This document shows positions 1 through 8,972 of a stretch of 64,000 bases of DNA, piece after piece. Location: contig REDK01000120.1 of assembly GCA_007693535.1 (NCBI GenBank), forward strand, positions 1-64,000. The letters run 5' to 3'. Position 1 is the first letter of the stretch. Each line of letters starts with the position of its first letter. The notes under the pieces are model-generated. The model saw only the letters and a list, made by a program, of their open reading frames with translations, did not search any database and had not been told where the DNA came from. A program made the position numbers and the translations under genes. Origin of the DNA: Chromatiaceae bacterium. Lineage in GTDB: Bacteria; Pseudomonadota; Gammaproteobacteria; Chromatiales; Chromatiaceae.

Positions 1-66
1 AGCCGTCCAGTCGCCCTACGGGCTCCTTCCCGGCTGACCCCGGCGGGCGCGAGGCACCTGGGGTTA

Positions 67-98
67 CGCATCTTATGTGGCGCGCCACATAAGATGCG
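67..98. repeat. perfect 32-bp palindrome
   Basis: The two 16-base arms (CGCATCTTATGTGGCG and its reverse complement) meet with no spacer. It lies just downstream of the displaced stop of the leftward transposase-like gene, so it could be a cruciform, two abutting element ends or a transcription end. There is no T-run on either side, so a classical intrinsic terminator is not supported. Confidence 0.8.
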
Positions 99-1845
99 GT
101 AGTCCCGCACGTCCGGATCTGTGGGAGCCGCGGGTGGGTAACCACCCGCGGCCACCCGGTACCACCGCCCTCAGGCCGCGACCGGCATCAGATAGGCGCG
201 TTTCGGCGGGCGCGGTCGGCGGCGTCGCGGTCGCGGCGGCAGAGGCACACGCACGAGGAGCTGCTCGAACAGCGCGCCGTGTCCGCCCGAAGCAGCGCTC
301 GGCGGCGGTGGTGCCGTCGGCGCGGCGGATGTGGAAATTGTGCACGGCCGTGAGCGCGGCGAGTTTGCGGTCGCTCAAGCGATGACGCCCGTGATGAGGC
401 AGCGACCGTTGGCCGTTGCGTCCTTCCACGCAGGAGCTGCTGCGTTGGAACAGATCGGCGCCGGCGCCGGCGACCTGTTCGACCCGAATGCGGTGATCGG
501 GCGCGAGGCGCTGCAGCGGATGATCGGGTCGCTGCAACGCGTCGCGCAACGCGGTACTCACCGCCTGCACGCGGTGTCGGGTCTCGGCTGCGGTGCTGCG
601 GGCGGCCACACGTTCGAGGTAGAGGGCGGGGACGAGCTGCTCGAGGACCGCCGCTTCCAACTCCGGGGAGCGTTCGAGGGCCTCGACCCTGGCGGTCACG
701 GTGGCGAAGAAAACTGCGAGCGTGGCGAGCCACTGCACGGTCAGACGCTCGGCCTTGATGATGCGTTCGCGAGCGCGCTCGGGCCGCTCGGCGGCCTCGG
801 CCAATCCCTTCAGGCGCGTCCAGACGTCAGTGAAGCGCGCCGCCACGCGCGCCTCCGGCTGCGTCTGTCCATCCACCGGGTCATACGGGTGATACAGCAC
901 ACCGAGTTCGCGGATCAGCTCACGCGCCTCGCTCCGTCGCGCCTGTGCGCGGTCGCGTTCGGCTTCGGCGGCGACCAGCGCGTTCAGGGCGGCGCCAATG
1001 CGGGTCTCGAAGGCCGGCGGGCGTCCGCGCGGGCGCGGCACGTGCGCCGCGAAGGACTGCTGCGCCGCGCGCTCGGCCTCCCAGTGTCTCTGCGCGGCGG
1101 CGACGCCGGCTTCAGCCTGGCGCACCTCGCGCGCCAACGCCAAGGACGTGGCTTTGGCGATCTCGTGTTGGCCGTGAAAGCGGTCCGGGGAATGCTGTGC
1201 ACCGAGATCCGTCTCGGCATGGCGACGCAGCGCCTTGGCCTCATCAGCGGCACTCTGGATCACCTCCACGGCGAGTCCCGTGCAGGCCTGCTGCAGCGCG
1301 GCCGTCCAGGTCGCCGCGGTGCGAGCGGCGGCGTAGTGCTCCAGCAAGATGAAGTTCGACACCGGCTCGATGGCCACCAGGCAGATTCCCGGATGAAAGG
1401 TCTCGTCCTCGCACACCGTCATTTGACGCGGCGCCATACCCTCGGCGAGCGCGGTGCGCTGCGCCTCGGCCACCGCAACCACCGCCGTTTCCAAGGCGAC
1501 GTTGAGCGCATACTGCGCGCCGTCGCTGATCCCGACGAAGGCCGACAGTCCGCTCAGCTCCAAGAATTCACTCACCAGCCGGGTGCCACCCGCCGCCCGC
1601 AACGTGATGCTGAACTGCGCCGCCAACACCAGTCGATGCAACCAAGCGACCCCGTCCGGGGTGCGTGCGAAGGCCGTCAAGCCCGCCGGCGGATCCCCGC
1701 CCGGGACGTCCCGGCACCACCCCTGCAAGGTGCTGCGCGCGACACCCATCTCGATGGCCACGCCGCGTTGCGTCTCCCCCGTCGCCAGCCGTGTCTCGGC
1801 CGCCGCGAGGTGCTCGGCTTGCTCCAAGCGTGTGCGCCGCGTCAC
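73..1845 (-). CDS. DUF6399-family transposase-like protein with a probable C-terminal frameshift
   Basis: The 590-residue ORF starts with GTG. It has an N-terminal helix-turn-helix-like segment (around residues 20-45, GVARSTLQGWCRDV), a long coiled middle, and near residues 470-515 the signature SSSCVEGRNGQRSL...LSDRKLAALTAVHNFHIRRADGTTAAERCFG that I associate with DUF6399 proteins, which are transposase-like and common in Chromatiales. After this point the frame turns into low-complexity Arg/Ala sequence. The other leftward frame carries a credible tail, GHGALFEQLLVRVPLPPRPR, ending at a TGA at 171-173. One extra or missing base near 283-289 would restore it. The gene is therefore probably a slightly damaged mobile-element gene, or less likely uses frameshifting. 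No clear terminal inverted repeats or target duplication were found. Family assignment is from memory of the motif. Confidence 0.6.
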   Translation of the reverse strand: MTRRTRLEQAEHLAAAETRLATGETQRGVAIEMGVARSTLQGWCRDVPGGDPPAGLTAFARTPDGVAWLHRLVLAAQFSITLRAAGGTRLVSEFLELSGLSAFVGISDGAQYALNVALETAVVAVAEAQRTALAEGMAPRQMTVCEDETFHPGICLVAIEPVSNFILLEHYAAARTAATWTAALQQACTGLAVEVIQSAADEAKALRRHAETDLGAQHSPDRFHGQHEIAKATSLALAREVRQAEAGVAAAQRHWEAERAAQQSFAAHVPRPRGRPPAFETRIGAALNALVAAEAERDRAQARRSEARELIRELGVLYHPYDPVDGQTQPEARVAARFTDVWTRLKGLAEAAERPERARERIIKAERLTVQWLATLAVFFATVTARVEALERSPELEAAVLEQLVPALYLERVAARSTAAETRHRVQAVSTALRDALQRPDHPLQRLAPDHRIRVEQVAGAGADLFQRSSSCVEGRNGQRSLPHHGRHRLSDRKLAALTAVHNFHIRRADGTTAAERCFGRTRRAVRAAPRACASAAATATPPTAPAETRLSDAGRGLRAVVPGGRGWLPTRGSHRSGRAGLPHLMWRAT

Positions 1846-2518
1846 GCCCCGATCCCCCGCCCGGATCTCGAACGTCCGGGTCGCGCAGCGCTCGCGCTTG
1901 GTCTAAAGTCAATCTCGGCAGAATCTTCGAACAGCTTTCCCAACCCTCGGTGAGTTTGCACTTCCAAGGGTAGAAAATTTCGGAGGTTCTGCCACTCCAC
2001 CTCACAGCATTCTCTCAGCGCGTCACTAGGTCTTGGTCGAGGTTATGATCAAGTCCGCCGGAGGCCTTAAAGGACATAAGGCGGCAGCGCGGCACAGTAA
2101 GATGTCTCTGGATTTCGGCTTGCCACAGCGCCAATTGACGAGCCTGGATGCGCGGAAACTTGCTGATGCTCAAGAGATCGTCTCTAGCGATGCAGTCCGT
2201 GTCGACGGCGGGCCGTTCCGGCGAATCCGCCTGCGCCGACGTGCGCCGCGCCTTCGCCAGGGAGATCGGGCGCGGAGGTTTGGGTATCATTAGCATCCGT
2301 CACGCGGAACACTGCAGATTGACACGATTGCGCTCAGGAAGTACCCCGCGTAGCTCTTGCTGAGGGACTCGCTGCCAACCCCAACAACGCCAAGATTCGC
2401 GGTCACCCCGTTGTGGACAAGTCAGCGGGTGGACGGACCGATGATCCAGGCCCAGCGTTGCGTCATCGTGATGGGCCACGGCCAGCAAGCATTGCGCGCA
2501 GCACGATGGACGACACAT
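1846..2518. other. gene-poor region between the transposase-like gene and ilvA
   Basis: Only short overlapping ORFs occur here (for example 2015-2296 minus and 2033-2293 plus). None has a recognisable domain, a good ribosome binding site or codon use that sets it apart from its antisense partner. It may hold degraded element sequence, but I cannot identify any. Confidence 0.5.
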
Positions 2519-4048
2519 TCAGGCGGTGTCGCCGGTGCCGGCAAAGAGCCGGTAGGCGGGATTGTCGCTCTCTTCCCAGTACGGGTAGCCCAGGGCCGCG
2601 AGCTGGTCGGTCAGGGTGCCGTGTTCGGCATCGGGCACCTGAATCCCCATCAGCACGCGCCCGTAGGCGGCGCCGTGGTTGCGGTAATGGAACAGGCTGA
2701 TGTTCCAGGACCGTTGCAGGCTGGAGAGGAAGCGCAGCAGGGCGCCGGGGCGCTCGGGGAACTCGAAGCGGATCAGGCGCTCGTCGCGGATGCCGGAGGC
2801 ATGGCCGCCAACCATGTAGCGGATGTGCAGCTTGGCGGTCTCGTTGTCGGTGAGATCGAGAACCCCGAAGCCCTTGCCTTGCAACCGGGCGATCAGTTCC
2901 TCGCGCTCCTGCCGACCGCCGCCCAGTTCCACCCCGACGAAGACCTGGGCCTCGCGGGCATCGGCATAGCGGTAGTTGAATTCGGTGATCTGGCGTTTGC
3001 CCAACGCGCGGCAGAAGGCGAGAAAGCTGCCCGGGCGCTCCGGGATCGCGACCGCGAACAGCGCCTCGCGGCGCTCCCCGAGTTCGGCTCGTTCGGCCAC
3101 ATGACGCAGGCGGTCAAAGTTGATATTGGCGCCGCTCTCGATGGCGATCAGATCGGCACCGCGCAGGCCGGTCGCCTCGACATAACGCTTGAGTCCGGCC
3201 ACCGCTAGCGCCCCGGCCGGCTCGGCGATGCCGCGGGTGTCGTCGTAGATGTCCTTGATGGCAGCGCAGATCTCGTCGGTACTGACCAGGATGACCTCAT
3301 CCACGGTGTCGCGGGCGATCCGGAAGGTCTCGGCGCCGATCTGGCGCACGGCGACCCCGTCGGCGAACAGGCCGACCTCGTCGAGCAACACCCGCTCGTC
3401 GGCAGCCAGCGCCGCGTGCAGGGTCGGGGCGTCCGCCGGCTCCACGCCGATGATGCGCACCTCCGGGCGCAGGGTCTTGAACCAGGCAGCGATGCCGGCG
3501 ATCAGACCGCCGCCGCCCACCGGGACGAAGATCGCATGCGGTGGCTCCGGATGCTGGCGCATCAGCTCCATGCCGATGGTGCCCTGGCCGGCGATGACCG
3601 CGGGATCATCGAACGGATGCAGGAAGGTCAGCCCGCGCGCCTCGATCAGGGTCAGGGCATGGGCATAGGCCTCGTCGAAGCTGTCGCCATGCAGGACGGC
3701 CCGGGCGCCCCAGCCGCGCACTGCCTCGACCTTGATCGCCGGGGTGGTGCGCGGCATCACGATGGTGGCATCGATGCCCAGCCGGTGTGCACCCAGCGAG
3801 ACGCCTTGGGCATGATTGCCAGCCGAGGCAGCGATGACCCCGCGCGCGCGCGCCGACTCCGGCAGTTGATGCAGCAGGTTGTAGGCCCCGCGCAGCTTGA
3901 ACGAGAACACCGGCTGCAGGTCTTCGCGCTTGAGCAAGACCTGATTGGCGAGCCGGCGCGATAGGCCCTTGGCCAGCGTCAGCGGGGATTCGATGGCCAC
4001 ATCATAGACACGGGCCTTGAGGATGCGCTCGATATAAGACTGCGGCAT
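2519..4048 (-). CDS. ilvA: threonine ammonia-lyase, biosynthetic
   Basis: It deaminates L-threonine to 2-oxobutanoate, the first committed step of isoleucine synthesis, in the cytoplasm with pyridoxal phosphate. The 509-residue protein has the PLP-lysine motif FSFKLRGAYN (Lys51), the SAGNHAQGVS substrate/cofactor loop and the GGGGLIAG phosphate-binding glycines. After about residue 320 come two ACT-like regulatory domains, marking the long biosynthetic form that isoleucine feedback controls. The ORF is open to 4204, but the family begins at MPQSYIERILKARVYD, so I take the ATG at 4048. It diverges from rpiA, a common gammaproteobacterial pairing. Confidence 0.96.
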   Translation of the reverse strand: MPQSYIERILKARVYDVAIESPLTLAKGLSRRLANQVLLKREDLQPVFSFKLRGAYNLLHQLPESARARGVIAASAGNHAQGVSLGAHRLGIDATIVMPRTTPAIKVEAVRGWGARAVLHGDSFDEAYAHALTLIEARGLTFLHPFDDPAVIAGQGTIGMELMRQHPEPPHAIFVPVGGGGLIAGIAAWFKTLRPEVRIIGVEPADAPTLHAALAADERVLLDEVGLFADGVAVRQIGAETFRIARDTVDEVILVSTDEICAAIKDIYDDTRGIAEPAGALAVAGLKRYVEATGLRGADLIAIESGANINFDRLRHVAERAELGERREALFAVAIPERPGSFLAFCRALGKRQITEFNYRYADAREAQVFVGVELGGGRQEREELIARLQGKGFGVLDLTDNETAKLHIRYMVGGHASGIRDERLIRFEFPERPGALLRFLSSLQRSWNISLFHYRNHGAAYGRVLMGIQVPDAEHGTLTDQLAALGYPYWEESDNPAYRLFAGTGDTA

Positions 4049-4223
4049 GGCGGGACGGGACACTGCGGGGCGGAGCCGACAGCATACCTGAGGGCGCCAC
4101 CTGCCAGCCGCACCGTCGCCATGGGTGCCAGCGCGTCCGACCAGCGCGTCTGACGATTGCGGTCCAGCGGCCTTTTCCGGATCATGGCGGGCTGGCTTAA
4201 CCAACGATGCGAGGATCCTGCTT

Positions 4224-4889
4224 ATGGCCGCTTCCGGTCAGGACGCGTTGAAGAGACAGGCCGCCGAGGCGGCCCTGGCCCAGGTGGAAGGCGGCGTGAT
4301 CGGCGTTGGCACCGGCTCCACCGTCAATCATTTCATCGACTGCCTGGCGGGGATCAAGGGCCGGATCGATGGGGCGGTCTCCAGCTCCGAGGTTTCCAGC
4401 GAGCGTCTGCGCGCCCACGGCATCCCGGTGTTGGATCTCAACGCGGTGGGTGGTCTGGCCCTCTACGTGGACGGGGCCGATGAGTCCAATCATCGGCTAC
4501 AGTTGGTCAAGGGCGGGGGTGGGGCGCTGACCCGGGAGAAGATCGTTGCGGCGGCCAGCGAGCGCTTCATCTGTATCGCCGACGAGGGCAAGCTGGTCGA
4601 GGTGCTTGGTGCCTTCCCGCTGCCGGTGGAGGTGATCCCGATGGCGCGCAGCCTGGTCGCCCGCGCGCTGGTGCGGATGGGCGGCACGCCGGTCTGGCGC
4701 GAGGGCTTCGTGACCGACAACGGCAACCTGATCCTAGATGTGCACGGGCTGCAGATCACCGATCCGTGCGCCGTGGAGCAGGCGATCAACAACCTGGCCG
4801 GTGTGGTCACCGTGGGCATCTTTGCGCTGCGCCCGGCCGACCTGCTGATCCTGGGGACGCCCGGCGGGCCGCGCACCTTGCCCGGCTGA
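4224..4889 (+). CDS. rpiA: ribose-5-phosphate isomerase A
   Basis: It interconverts ribose 5-phosphate and ribulose 5-phosphate in the pentose phosphate pathway (and in the Calvin cycle, if the host is an autotroph). At 221 residues it is the usual family length. Visible motifs are [12 protein letters not shown] (phosphate binding), [19 protein letters not shown] with the catalytic acidic residues, and [11 protein letters not shown] with the catalytic lysine. The ATG at 4224 follows GAGGA at about 9 nt. The longer ORF start at 4125 adds a non-conserved tail overlapping the divergent promoter region, so I reject it. Confidence 0.96.
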   Translation: MAASGQDALKRQAAEAALAQVEGGVIGVGTGSTVNHFIDCLAGIKGRIDGAVSSSEVSSERLRAHGIPVLDLNAVGGLALYVDGADESNHRLQLVKGGGGALTREKIVAAASERFICIADEGKLVEVLGAFPLPVEVIPMARSLVARALVRMGGTPVWREGFVTDNGNLILDVHGLQITDPCAVEQAINNLAGVVTVGIFALRPADLLILGTPGGPRTLPG

Positions 4890-4984
4890 GCGAGCGGCGG
4901 CGGCCATGGGGCACCCCCACTGGGCCAGTGGCCGGCCGATATCGGTCCAATACTGGCCAATGCTGGCCCGTGATCAGGGTGCGA

Positions 4985-5230
4985 TCAGGCCAGCTCGGCC
5001 AGCACTCGCCATTCCCGACTCAGCCGCCGATAGACGCAACGCTCCTCGGGGCTGGCGTGGAAGCCGGGATGGCAGCATAGGCCGTCGATATGGCGCACTA
5101 CCACTCGAGCGATGATGCGCGAGCGGGTGTGCAGATAGGCCCGGATCAGCGTGCCGAGGCGCTGCTGAATGGTCTGCGGATCCAAGCGGGACAGGATCGG
5201 GTCGGAATCGAAGATGGAATCGTCACGCAT
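4985..5230 (-). CDS. small hypothetical protein (81 aa)
   Basis: I do not recognise the family. The protein begins MRDDSIFDSDPILSRLDPQT and has a charged, helix-forming composition with normal coding character to its end, REWRVLAELA. The 190-residue ORF that contains it has a low-complexity N-terminal extension; the ATG at 5230 has GGAG about 8 nt upstream. There is no signal peptide or membrane segment, but two adjacent cysteines in GLCCHPGFHA could bind a metal. It follows another small gene on the same strand that sits behind a Fur-box-like site, so iron-responsive co-expression is possible. Confidence 0.5.
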   Translation of the reverse strand: MRDDSIFDSDPILSRLDPQTIQQRLGTLIRAYLHTRSRIIARVVVRHIDGLCCHPGFHASPEERCVYRRLSREWRVLAELA

Positions 5231-5348
5231 GCCAATGGCTCCGAGGTAGGTGCGAAGCGGGCTACCGGCTTGGTGTAGAACCGGCCGGTGTCCGCGGTGG
5301 CTCTCCGCCCGCGGCGGTTGGCTGAGTGAAAGACCGACACAAATTGTC

Positions 5349-5588
5349 TTAAATCCGATGGGGCTGAGTATGGCCGCCAGGCCGCCGGTGCCGCTTGGGT
5401 TCCGCCGCTGATGGCTCACCGGTGCGGGCCGAATCGGCGCCCTGGTCCGGTTGCGGTGCCGCCATCGCCTGGTCTGCTGCCAACTGCGCCAGTAAGCCCC
5501 AACGTCGCCGACGGGGTGATTCTGGCAGCAGGTTGGCGAAAGCGGCGAGGCGGGCACGCCAACTCCTGGCTCGATGATCGGCAGACAT
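5349..5588 (-). CDS. small hypothetical protein (79 aa) behind a Fur-box-like site
   Basis: I do not recognise this gene. It starts MSADHRARSWRARLAAFANLLPE, a basic helical segment, and ends in a Pro/Ala/His-rich tail without hydrophobic segments. The ATG at 5588 has GGAG about 8 nt upstream and is preferred to the ORF-track start at 5642. About 80 bp upstream lies an AT-rich palindrome-like sequence resembling a Fur box, in strong contrast to the GC-rich surroundings, which is the main reason to treat this as a real regulated transcript. Function unknown. Confidence 0.4.
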   Translation of the reverse strand: MSADHRARSWRARLAAFANLLPESPRRRRWGLLAQLAADQAMAAPQPDQGADSARTGEPSAAEPKRHRRPGGHTQPHRI

Positions 5589-5670
5589 CGGTGGGGCTCC
5601 GGGCAGTGTCAGAGGGTGGTCAGGGATTGAGCCGGCCGGCACTCGACCGGCCGCTCTGTTCGATCCAGAT

Positions 5671-5691
5671 AATAGGAACGATTCTCAATTG
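5671..5691 (-). promoter_or_regulatory. candidate Fur box
   Basis: On the minus strand the sequence reads CAATTGAGAATCGTTCCTATT, close to the Fur consensus core TGAGAATNATTCTCA with an A/T-rich flank. It is 80-100 bp upstream of the leftward small gene starting at 5588. This is a match by eye; a position-weight-matrix scan would settle it. Confidence 0.45.
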
Positions 5692-5759
5692 CGTCAAGTT
5701 ACCAGCGTGGGACAGTAACCGACGCCCAACATCCAACTCCCACCCTCAGCGGGGAATCG

Positions 5760-6068
5760 TCACTTGAACAGATCCTCCGCGGCCGCGCGCAGATCTGCGG
5801 TCTGGGTGCCGGTGCCTGCGGCAGGTGTGCCGGGGTCCGGGATGGGATCGAAATGCTCGCAAAAGTTGGCGCGGGCCTTGTCCGCAACCGGTTCGGCAAG
5901 GGGTTCCACGCAATCGTTCGGGCGGCCGCGGGCATAGTGCCGACAGTTGCGACAGCAGCGGGTGGGACGGCCGCAGGCCAGGCAGCTGGTCTCTCGGCCA
6001 TAATCGGCGCTGCCGAGGGCAGCCCCGCAGTGCCAGCAATGGCCAATGGTTTCAGAGATGGTCGGCAT
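5760..6068 (-). CDS. cysteine-rich putative zinc-binding protein (102 aa)
   Basis: Function unknown. The N-terminal 65 residues hold regularly spaced cysteines: CWHCG, CLACGRPTRCCRNCRHY, DCVEP and NFCEHFDP. This resembles a zinc-ribbon-like fold, possibly two sites. The second half is Pro/Thr/Ala-rich and ends in a short acidic helix (LRAAAEDLFK). No signal peptide is present, so it is probably cytoplasmic. The ATG at 6068 is the only sensible start, with a weak ribosome site. It diverges from the CinA-like gene. Confidence 0.7.
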   Translation of the reverse strand: MPTISETIGHCWHCGAALGSADYGRETSCLACGRPTRCCRNCRHYARGRPNDCVEPLAEPVADKARANFCEHFDPIPDPGTPAAGTGTQTADLRAAAEDLFK

Positions 6069-6251
6069 CGCGTGCAGGCAGGTAGCAGAGGATTAGGGCC
6101 CAGGGACAACGATCCTGGGCCGAGAGCGGTCCCCGGGAACGATTTAGGGAAACGCTGCCCGGGCATGGTCAAGCGCTGATCAGTCTGCCAGCGTACTCCC
6201 ATTTCCGTTCTGTTCCCTGATTGTCCCTGACGTTTCCTGAGGAAGACTCCG

Positions 6252-7031
6252 ATGTCTGCACCTGCCGCGGCCCGAGTCTTCGGGCTCATCGTGATCGGCG
6301 ACGAGGTCCTCAACGGCGCCCGCACCGATGCGCATCTGGCGGCCTTCAAGGCGATGCTGGCGGCGCGCGGACATGGGCTGGCTTGGTATTGGTTGTTGCC
6401 GGATGAGCCAGCGGTACTCACCCGGCACCTGGCCCTGGCAATGGCAGATCAGGTGCCAGCGTTCTGCTGCGGCGGCATCGGCGCCACCCCGGACGACCAT
6501 ACCCGCGCCTGTGCGGCGGCGGCGGCGGGAGTCGGGCTGGTGCGCCATCCTCAGGCACAGGCCCTGATCGAGGGTCGCTTCGGTTCTGCAGCCTATCCGC
6601 ATCGCATCCTGATGGCCGATCTGCCTGCCGGCTGCCTCCTGATCCCCAATCCACACAATCAGATCCCGGGCTTCGGGCTACAGGGCCTGTGGTTCCTACC
6701 TGGTTTTCCGCAATTGGCATGGCCCATGGCCGAAGGGGTACTGGACCGGCAGTATCCGCCCGGTCAACCTCTACAGGAGGCGGCGGTGGAGGTCCATGGG
6801 GTGCCCGAGAGCCGGTTGATTCCATTGATGCAAGAGGTCGGAGGCGCCTTTCCAGCCTGTAAGGTCTTCAGCCTCCCGCACCTGGACAGTGCCGATGGCG
6901 GGGCTAGCTATGTCTTGCTCGGGGTGCGCGGACGCGGCGATCTGAATGCGGCGATGCAAGCCCTGCGCCACGGGTTGACGGCAGCGGCGATGGAGTTCCG
7001 CGAATCCGGGTTGGTTCCCGGTGACGCTTGA
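6252..7031 (+). CDS. CinA/MoaB-type molybdopterin-binding domain protein
   Basis: The 259-residue protein has the MoCF_biosynth (MogA/MoaB/CinA-N) fold. The opening GLIVIGDEVLNGARTDAH and the later CCGGIGATPDDHT match the family's GDEIL.G and GG.G.T.DD.T signatures. The C-terminal nicotinamide-deamidase domain of full CinA is absent, so this is the short, stand-alone form often found in proteobacteria; its substrate is not established. The start has a good ribosome site (GAGGAAG) about 8 nt upstream. It is monocistronic in this context. Confidence 0.85.
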   Translation: MSAPAAARVFGLIVIGDEVLNGARTDAHLAAFKAMLAARGHGLAWYWLLPDEPAVLTRHLALAMADQVPAFCCGGIGATPDDHTRACAAAAAGVGLVRHPQAQALIEGRFGSAAYPHRILMADLPAGCLLIPNPHNQIPGFGLQGLWFLPGFPQLAWPMAEGVLDRQYPPGQPLQEAAVEVHGVPESRLIPLMQEVGGAFPACKVFSLPHLDSADGGASYVLLGVRGRGDLNAAMQALRHGLTAAAMEFRESGLVPGDA

Positions 7032-7353
7032 CCGCCCAGCGTTCCCGTCCGCGCTTGTCCCACGTCAATGGAGCGCGACGATTAACCCGAAGAGTCGGGT
7101 GCAGGGCGGCACCGATGGGGGCCGCAACCGGGCGCGGGTAGGTGGCTGCACCGACTGGCAGCAGCCACAAGCTAAGGGGGGCACACGGATCGGGATCGGG
7201 CACGCGCCGGTGATGCAAGGGGGCACCAACGAGGTCGGCGGACAGATGTGCCGGTTAAGCCGTGGGACGTACTGTGCGAAAGACGCTGCCACGCCGCTGC
7301 CGAGATCGACGGAGCGTCGCGGTGGGTGAGGAAGGGATTGGCAGATGGTTGAG
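7032..7353. other. intergenic region without a recognised gene
   Basis: About 320 bp between the CinA-like gene and tRNA-Glu. The short ORFs on both strands have no domain or ribosome site. I see no clear terminator. Confidence 0.5.
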
Positions 7354-7428
7354 TGGCGCTCCCTAGGGGATTCGAACCCCTGTTACCGGCGTGAGAGGCC
7401 AGCGTCCTGACCGCTAGACGAAGGGAGC
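7354..7428 (-). tRNA. tRNA-Glu (anticodon CTC)
   Basis: The minus strand folds as a cloverleaf. The acceptor stem GCTCCCT pairs with AGGGAGC, the T arm is CAGGGGTTCGAATCCCCTG-like, and the anticodon loop CTCTCAC gives CUC. The 3' CCA is encoded. Confidence 0.95.
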
Positions 7429-7616
7429 GGTGACGAACTCAGGAATCGCGTATTATACGTTGATTCAGCGGCCGCTCAAGCCCAGATCAACGGGCACTGG
7501 CGCAGGCATGATCTGGCCCCGACTCCGGTCCCAACTCCGGGGCCCGGCCTTGGCCGGCCATCCCGAGCCATGCGCCGCTGCCGCATCTGCCCATCGCAAC
7601 AGGAAGCCCAGGCCGT

Positions 7617-8972
7617 TTGCATCCGACAACCCCGCCCCAGCCCCTGATCGTCCCGCGACCCGAACACCGCATCTCGCGGGCCAACATCAGCCCCAACGCG
7701 CTCAAGGTGCTGTATCGACTGAGCCAGGCCGGCCACCAGGCCTACCTGGTCGGCGGCGGCGTGCGCGACCTCCTGCTCGGGCACGAGCCCAAGGACTTCG
7801 ATGTCGCTACCGATGCAACACCGGAGCAGGTGCGGGCGGTGTTTCGCAACTGCCGGCTCATCGGGCGCCGCTTTCGCCTGGCCCACGTCTTCTTTGGGTC
7901 GGAGATCGTTGAGGTCGCCACCTTTCGCGGCACCAACCCCGATGCCGACCTGGATCAGCGGCTGGTGGAAAACGGGCGCATCCTGCGCGATAACGTCTAC
8001 GGCACCATCGCCGAGGATGCCTTGCGGCGCGACTTCAGCGTCAACGCCCTCTATTACAATATTCAAGACTTCTCGCTAGTGGACTATGCTGGCGGCCTGG
8101 CGGACATTGCCGCCGGCCGGCTACGCCTGATCGGCGCCGATCCGGTCGCCCGTTATCGCGAGGACCCGGTGCGCATGCTGCGTGCGGTGCGCTTCGCCTG
8201 CAAGCTGGGTTTCATCATCGATGCCGCCTGCGAGACGCCGCTCATCAGCCTGGCGCCACTGCTGCAGGAGATCGCCCCGGCGCGCCTGTTCGAGGAGACG
8301 CTCAAGCTCTTCCACAGCGGCTACGCCCTGCCGGCGTTCGAGAAGTTGCGTCACTACGGCCTGTTCGCGGAGCTGTTTCCGCAGACTGAGGCCTGTCTGG
8401 CGCGCGAGGATCATGACTTCCCGATCACCTTCGTCAGCCGGGGGCTGGACAATACCGACCGGCGGGTTGCCGATGGTCAGTCCGTCTCGCCAGCCTTCCT
8501 GTTCGCCATCCTGCTGTGGGAGCCGGTCCGCCTGCGCTACGAGGCCCTGCTGGCGCAGGACCGCCCGCCGGTAGAGGCGATGATCCTGGCTGCCCACGAG
8601 GTGGCCTCGCAACAGCAGCGCCAGATCGCGATCCCAAAACGCTACGGCCTGCCGATGCGCGAGATCTGGACGATGCAGCCGCGCCTAGAGCGTCGCCAGG
8701 GCAAACGCCCGCTCCAGCTCTGCGGCCATCCGCGCTTCCGTGCCGCCTATGATTTCTTGCTGTTGCGCGCGCAGGTCGGCGAGGTAGACCCGGCCCTGGC
8801 GGACTGGTGGACTCGGCTGCAGGCCGGCGAGGCCGGCGAGCGTGGTTCGGCCGCGGGCGAAACCAAGCGCAAACGCCGCCGCCGGCGCAAGCCCAAAACC
8901 GGCGAGACCACGGCCGTTTCTCCCGCGGCTGGTAGCGGGATCGCCGCGGATGCCGCCGCTGCGGATGACTGA
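7617..8972 (+). CDS. pcnB: poly(A) polymerase I
   Basis: It adds 3' poly(A) tails that promote RNA decay. The 451-residue protein has the nucleotidyltransferase core LVGGGVRDLLLG with the DFDVAT metal-binding aspartates around residues 55-65, the RNA-binding stretch NCRLIGRRFRLAHV, and a very basic C-terminus (KRKRRRRRKPK) typical of PcnB. The start is TTG at 7617, preceded by AGGAAG; conserved sequence begins soon after (HRISRANISPNALKVLYRL), so the start cannot be far off. It heads the pcnB-folK-panBCD arrangement common in gammaproteobacteria and overlaps folK by a few bases. Confidence 0.95.
   Translation: MHPTTPPQPLIVPRPEHRISRANISPNALKVLYRLSQAGHQAYLVGGGVRDLLLGHEPKDFDVATDATPEQVRAVFRNCRLIGRRFRLAHVFFGSEIVEVATFRGTNPDADLDQRLVENGRILRDNVYGTIAEDALRRDFSVNALYYNIQDFSLVDYAGGLADIAAGRLRLIGADPVARYREDPVRMLRAVRFACKLGFIIDAACETPLISLAPLLQEIAPARLFEETLKLFHSGYALPAFEKLRHYGLFAELFPQTEACLAREDHDFPITFVSRGLDNTDRRVADGQSVSPAFLFAILLWEPVRLRYEALLAQDRPPVEAMILAAHEVASQQQRQIAIPKRYGLPMREIWTMQPRLERRQGKRPLQLCGHPRFRAAYDFLLLRAQVGEVDPALADWWTRLQAGEAGERGSAAGETKRKRRRRRKPKTGETTAVSPAAGSGIAADAAAADD

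Noticed and set aside
331-1953. 540-residue plus-strand ORF opposite the transposase-like gene
   Set aside because: Its sequence is an antisense shadow (low-complexity Arg/Gly/Leu) of the DUF6399-type gene, which has the recognisable motif.
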